A program made the position numbers and the translations under genes. Shown piece by piece: positions 60,782 to 64,000 of a stretch of 64,000 nt of DNA. The DNA lies in contig JADKID010000038.1 of the NCBI GenBank assembly GCA_016721425.1, forward strand, positions 744,001-808,000, given 5' to 3'. How positions within the stretch are numbered: position 1 is the stretch's first letter; every line of letters starts with the position of its first letter. This DNA is from Bryobacterales bacterium. GTDB taxonomy: Bacteria > Acidobacteriota > Terriglobia > Bryobacterales > Bryobacteraceae. The notes below the pieces were generated by a model. That model was not told the origin of the DNA, did not search any database, and saw nothing but the letters and a program-made list of their open reading frames with translations.

Positions 60782-61383
60782 TACTTCTTGCCTCCGAGAC
60801 TGAACTTGTTTTCGGTGCCGGCGCGGAGGCGCTCGATGTTGGATTGGTGGCGCCAGATGATGAAGGCTCCGCAGAAGAGGCAGGCGGCCATGACGGGCCA
60901 GGCGGGGTGGTAGATGAGCCAGACGCCGAAGGGGAAGAGGCCGGCGCCGAGGATCGATCCGAGCGAGATGTAGCGGGTGGCGGCGACGATTAGGACGAAG
61001 AGAATGACGACGCCGAGCAGGGCGGCGGGGGCGAGGGCGAGGGCGACTCCGACGAAGCTGGCGACGGCTTTGCCGCCCTGGAATTTGAGCAAGACGGGGA
61101 AGGCGTGGCCGAGGACGACGGCGACTCCGGCGGCGGCCATCCAGGTGGTGTCTCCGCCGGTGAAATGGGCGGCGAGCCAGACGGAGAACCAGCCTTTGGC
61201 GATATCGAGGAGCAGGGTGAGGATGCCGATGCCCTTGCCGGAGGTGCGGAGGACGTTGGTGGCTCCGATGTTGCCGCTGCCCATGGCGCGGACGTCCTGG
61301 CCGGTCTTCATGCGGACCAGCAGATAGCCGAAGGGGATGCCGCCGATGAGGTAGGCGGCGAGGATGAGGAGGAGTTGTGTCAT
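60781..61383 (-). CDS. plsY: Glycerol-3-phosphate acyltransferase PlsY
   Basis: A 200-residue five-to-seven-helix membrane enzyme that acylates glycerol-3-phosphate from acyl-phosphate. Signature motifs: GIPFGYLL, GSGNIGATNVLRTSGK, GHAFPVLLKFQGGKAVA, and the C-terminal LRAGTENKF. The start ATG 61383 overlaps the upstream thpR stop (ATGA). Coupling to gpsA makes sense because gpsA produces its substrate. Confidence 0.96.
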   Translation of the reverse strand: MTQLLLILAAYLIGGIPFGYLLVRMKTGQDVRAMGSGNIGATNVLRTSGKGIGILTLLLDIAKGWFSVWLAAHFTGGDTTWMAAAGVAVVLGHAFPVLLKFQGGKAVASFVGVALALAPAALLGVVILFVLIVAATRYISLGSILGAGLFPFGVWLIYHPAWPVMAACLFCGAFIIWRHQSNIERLRAGTENKFSLGGKK

Positions 61384-61934
61384 GAGGCTTCGAGCGGGTA
61401 GGTGGCGAGTTTGGTGTAGAGAGAGCCGGCGGGGGTGGGGCGGCTGAGGTAGAGGTGGAAGTTCTTTGCGGTAAAGGCGCCGAAATCGGCGCTGGGGATG
61501 CCGGCGATGGCCTTTTTCAGGGGGAAGAGATCGCCGGATTGCTTGATGCGGGCGAGGGTGAGATGGGGCGTGAAGGGCTTGTGCTCGGCGGCGATGCCGA
61601 GAGTCTGGCAGGCGGCGTTGGTGTTGGCGGCGAGCTGATCGAGCACCGGGGCGGCCTGGATGCCGGCGTAGAGGATGCGGGGCTGGTGGGGATTGGGGAA
61701 CCAGCCGATGCCGCGGATGGCGATGTTGAGATGGCCGGGGCGGGGGATGGTTTGGAGCGCTGATTTGAGGTCCGGGAGGCGGTCCTCGGGCCACTCGCCG
61801 ATGAACTTGGTGGTGATGTGGAGGTTGGACATCGGGCTCCAGTGAATGTCCGCGGTGGGCTTCAGAAGTTGGAGCAGCAGATCGAGATTGCGGGAAATTT
61901 CATAGGGGACGTCGAGGCCGATGAAGAGGCGCAT
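61380..61934 (-). CDS. thpR: RNA 2',3'-cyclic phosphodiesterase
   Basis: A 184-residue 2H-phosphoesterase (LigT/ThpR). It has the two histidine motifs, HITTKFIGE (about residue 38) and HLTLARIK (about residue 126), each H-x-T/S-x. MRLFIGLDVP is the usual N-terminus, so ATG 61934 is chosen over 61970. It opens cyclic phosphates at RNA ends. It is the first gene of the thpR-plsY-gpsA operon, with ATGA overlaps at both joints; mpg diverges from it. Confidence 0.93.
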   Translation of the reverse strand: MRLFIGLDVPYEISRNLDLLLQLLKPTADIHWSPMSNLHITTKFIGEWPEDRLPDLKSALQTIPRPGHLNIAIRGIGWFPNPHQPRILYAGIQAAPVLDQLAANTNAACQTLGIAAEHKPFTPHLTLARIKQSGDLFPLKKAIAGIPSADFGAFTAKNFHLYLSRPTPAGSLYTKLATYPLEAS

Positions 61935-61968
61935 GCAGCGTGTTACTCTCACACAAGCGTAACCTGTC

Positions 61969-62898
61969 ATGCGGCTCCGAGTCCTGCCTCGCAGTTTTTA
62001 TTCCCAGCCCACAGTGGAGGTGGCTCGCGGTTTGCTGGGCCAGTGGCTGGAGCTGGGCGATTTGCGGGGGCGGATCACGGAGGTGGAGGCGTATTTGCCG
62101 TTTGTGGATCCGGCGGCGCATGCGCACCGGGGGATGACGAAGCGGACGCGGGTGTTGTTTGGGCGGCCGGGGTTTGCCTATGTCTATTTGATTTATGGGA
62201 TGCACTATTGCCTGAACGTGGTGGCGGAGGAGGAAGGGGTTCCGGGGTGTGTGCTGATCCGGGCGGTGGAGGGGATGGGCAAGGGGCCGGGGAAGTTGAC
62301 GCGGGCGATGGGGATTACGCTGGCGCACTATGGGTGCGATCTGGTGAAGGGGCCGTTGCGGATTATGGCGGGGACGGCGGTGACGGATGTTATGGTGACG
62401 CCGCGGATCGGGATGAAGGTGGCGGTGGAGGCTCCGCTGCGGTTTGTGGCGAGGGGCTGGATTGAGTTGGGCAGGTCAGACCGGCAACTCGACTTCAATC
62501 TCGCGAAGCTCCGAGGTGGGAGAACGCTCCGCCCGGAGTACTTCCCAGTAGATTTTGATCGCTTCTCTGGCTCGGGTCATCAACTCGTCGGGCGAGTCGC
62601 CGGTCAGCAGGATCGAGGGAAGCTCGGGTATGTAAGCGCTGAATCCAGTAGGGCCACTTTCCATCACCAGCGAATACTTGCGGGTCATTTGTTGTTTTCC
62701 TCAATACCAGTTTGCTTCAGAATCGCTTTGTATGTGCCGGGTCGAACGTCGTCTCCAAGCCGCCCGGACACGACTGTGATGCGTCCGTCAGAGCTTCGGA
62801 AAACACGATGGTCGCCAGACGTTCGCATCAGCCGCCAACCGGCGGCCTCGAGCTTTCGAATGACCTCCCGGACCTTTAGCGGCACAGTTTCAGTCTAG
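61969..62898 (+). CDS. mpg: 3-methyladenine DNA glycosylase, C-terminus replaced by antisense HicAB sequence
   Basis: Residues 1 to about 165 match the AAG/Mpg fold: FYSQPTVEVARGLLGQWL, RITEVEAYLPFVDPAAHAHRGMTKRTRVLFG, YVYLIYGMHYCLNVV, VLIRAVEG, and the late TPRIGMKVAVEAPLRFVARG. A normal Mpg would end within about 15 residues. Instead the frame continues from about 62460 through the antisense of hicB and hicA and stops at 62898, adding about 145 unrelated residues. The catalytic part seems complete, so the enzyme may work with a foreign tail. The module that excises alkylated purines is thus intact but misterminated. Confidence 0.85.
   Translation: MRLRVLPRSFYSQPTVEVARGLLGQWLELGDLRGRITEVEAYLPFVDPAAHAHRGMTKRTRVLFGRPGFAYVYLIYGMHYCLNVVAEEEGVPGCVLIRAVEGMGKGPGKLTRAMGITLAHYGCDLVKGPLRIMAGTAVTDVMVTPRIGMKVAVEAPLRFVARGWIELGRSDRQLDFNLAKLRGGRTLRPEYFPVDFDRFSGSGHQLVGRVAGQQDRGKLGYVSAESSRATFHHQRILAGHLLFSSIPVCFRIALYVPGRTSSPSRPDTTVMRPSELRKTRWSPDVRISRQPAASSFRMTSRTFSGTVSV
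62476..62688 (-). CDS. hicB: HicB-family antitoxin
   Basis: A 70-residue protein of the HicB RNase-H-like fold: YSLVMESGPTGFSAYIPELPSILLTGDSPDELMTRAREAI. No DNA-binding extension is visible, so it is the short type. It overlaps the hicA stop by 4 bases. It lies antisense over the 3' extension of mpg, which implies it arrived beside or into that gene's end. Confidence 0.88.
   Translation of the reverse strand: MTRKYSLVMESGPTGFSAYIPELPSILLTGDSPDELMTRAREAIKIYWEVLRAERSPTSELREIEVELPV
62685..62885 (-). CDS. hicA: HicA-family mRNA interferase toxin
   Basis: A 66-residue toxin: VREVIRKLEAAGWRLMRTSGDHRVF with the catalytic His in G-D-H-R, then the GDDVRPGTYKAILKQTGI ending, matching HicA. It would bind and cut mRNA. 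Translation probably starts at GTG 62885. It is followed on the same strand by hicB. Confidence 0.9.
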   Translation of the reverse strand: MPLKVREVIRKLEAAGWRLMRTSGDHRVFRSSDGRITVVSGRLGDDVRPGTYKAILKQTGIEENNK

Positions 62899-62995
62899 CG
62901 GACAGGAGTTCCTCGTGGATCGCCACCGGAGAAGACCGTTCCGATATATGAGCGGGGTTGCGGGGTAGGGCCACCGTGCCTGATGAGGTTTGGAT

Positions 62996-64000
62996 TCAGT
63001 GGACGGGCGAGGGCGCCCGCCGCCCGACGGACAGTTTGGGCAGACCGGCTCGGCGCGTGGCTGTGATGGCGAGCGCGACGACGAGCAGGGCTGCCGCGAC
63101 GGCAAAAGTGATGCGCATGCCGGCGGCTGCGGCTTGTGGATGCGTCGCCGAGGCGTGGGCGAAGACGGCGCCCATCGCGGCGGCTCCAGTGATGAGTCCG
63201 AGATTGCGCGACAGGTTGAGCAGGCCGGAGATGACTCCGCGCTGGTCCGGGTGAACGTCCGTCATGATTGCCGTGTTGTTGGCGGCCTGGAAGAGTGCGT
63301 AGCCGGCCGTGACGACGACGATGGGGGCGACGTAGCCGCCGATGCCGAGGGACACGGGGAGCATCGATAGAGAGATGCAGCCGGTCGTCATGGCGAGGAG
63401 TCCGGCGGTGGTGATGCGGCGCGCTCCGAAATGATCGACGATGCGACCGGCGGGCACTCCTGTCAGGGCGGCGACGAGCGGTCCCGCTGACATGACGATG
63501 CCCACCAGGGCCGGACTCAGCCCGAGCGACTGGGAGAGATAGAACGGTCCGACCACGAGAGTGGCCATCATGACCGTGGAGACCAGAGTGCTCGTGGCGA
63601 GGCTCGCGCTCAGCACTGGATTGCGGAACATCTCGACGCGGATTAGCGGCGAGGCTGTTCTTTTCTCGGCCAGCAAGAAGAGCCAGGCGCCTACGATGGC
63701 GGCCAGGAACAGCGCCAGGTTGAGGGGGCTGAAGTTGCCCCGCCCGGTAGTCATGGCAAGGGCATAGGCCGCGAGCGTCAGAGTCAGCAGCAGTGTGCCG
63801 AGGGTATCGATGCCGGGGCGTTTGGTGGCCGGGCGCGGGCGATCGGCGGGCAGGTAGCGAGCGGCGAGGAAGAGATTCAAGATGCCCAGGGGCACGTTGA
63901 TGAGGAAGATGAGGCGCCAGCCGAAACCGGAGATCAGGAGGCCGCCGAGGGAGGGGCCGAAAGTGGTGCCGATGGCGGAGATGGAGCCGAGCAACCCCAT
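62996..64000 (-). CDS. MFS drug-resistance transporter, DHA2/EmrB-like (partial)
   Basis: The gene runs off the window, so only its last 334 residues are seen. They include GTTFGPSLGGLLI (motif C-like, drug:H+ antiporter) and about ten membrane helices ending in a basic tail. The layout (motif GPxLGG, then FLINVPLG) is typical of the DHA2 family of 14-helix exporters. Substrate unknown. It is preceded by a 110-base gap from hicA. Confidence 0.9.
   Translation of the reverse strand: MGLLGSISAIGTTFGPSLGGLLISGFGWRLIFLINVPLGILNLFLAARYLPADRPRPATKRPGIDTLGTLLLTLTLAAYALAMTTGRGNFSPLNLALFLAAIVGAWLFLLAEKRTASPLIRVEMFRNPVLSASLATSTLVSTVMMATLVVGPFYLSQSLGLSPALVGIVMSAGPLVAALTGVPAGRIVDHFGARRITTAGLLAMTTGCISLSMLPVSLGIGGYVAPIVVVTAGYALFQAANNTAIMTDVHPDQRGVISGLLNLSRNLGLITGAAAMGAVFAHASATHPQAAAAGMRITFAVAAALLVVALAITATRRAGLPKLSVGRRAPSPVH

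Noticed and set aside
60781..61794. Extended plsY frame upstream to 61794
   Set aside because: The first 137 codons are antisense-free but overlap thpR out of frame and are Pro/Arg-rich; PlsY homology starts at 61383.
1..64000. tRNA genes
   Set aside because: No cloverleaf with a ggttcgaatcc-like T-arm was seen by eye; a tRNA scan could overturn this.

Overview
The window reads as chromosome of a GC-rich, free-living Acidobacteriota bacterium, most likely of the Bryobacteraceae/Solibacter lineage. The evidence is a secreted protein with the Solibacter-type C-terminal domain (TIGR03437-like), a large Oar-type TonB-dependent receptor plus the dead remnant of a second one, a TPR serine/threonine kinase convergent with a TIGR02999-like ECF sigma factor, PEP-CTERM proteins, and exported Gfo/Idh, TIM-barrel and DUF1080 sugar enzymes.

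Layout. 0-7 kb: SDR enzyme, hemerythrin, peroxiredoxin-like membrane protein, site-2 protease, FAD oxidoreductase, membrane-bound wHTH-TPR regulator. 7.5-11 kb: a 5'-truncated fliM abutting mtaB, then an exported M20 peptidase. 11-13.8 kb: the housekeeping cluster ffs-dnaX-ybaB-recR on the minus strand. 14-17 kb: response regulator, zinc-ribbon protein, a divergent pair of ExbD/TolR-like proteins, a sialidase-like beta-propeller. 18-25 kb: the TIGR03437 protein, an exported O-methyltransferase and the exported sugar-enzyme operon. 25-29 kb: VanZ-like protein overlapping an STT3/PglB-like oligosaccharyltransferase, then a PEP-CTERM gene with a clear promoter and terminator. 29-34 kb: DUF1906 lytic protein and an RND efflux pair. 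34-38 kb: sulfate activation (tauE, cysD, cysNC). 38-41 kb: receptor remnant, ECF sigma and kinase. 41-50 kb: a PEP-CTERM gene and a giant FG-GAP/DUF11 repeat protein with a 744-bp higher-order repeat. 50-56 kb: ClbS/DfsB-like protein, TonB receptor, and a sigma/anti-sigma/DUF3106 module. 56-64 kb: small enzymes, gpsA-plsY-thpR, mpg and an MFS pump, invaded by HigBA and HicAB toxin-antitoxin modules.

Several genes are broken by single-base indels, mostly in short homopolymers: tauE, the DUF11 giant at three places, a methyltransferase, and perhaps a YcxB-like gene. Restoring the three shifts in the giant gives an exact multiple of three (2630 residues). This suggests assembly or read errors at least as much as real decay. 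In contrast, the truncated fliM, the TonB-receptor remnant, the duplicated gpsA 3' end around HigBA and the loss of the mpg stop beside HicAB look like genuine rearrangements.

No tRNA, rRNA, CRISPR array, transposase or integrase was recognised. All family assignments come from reading motifs by eye, without database searches.
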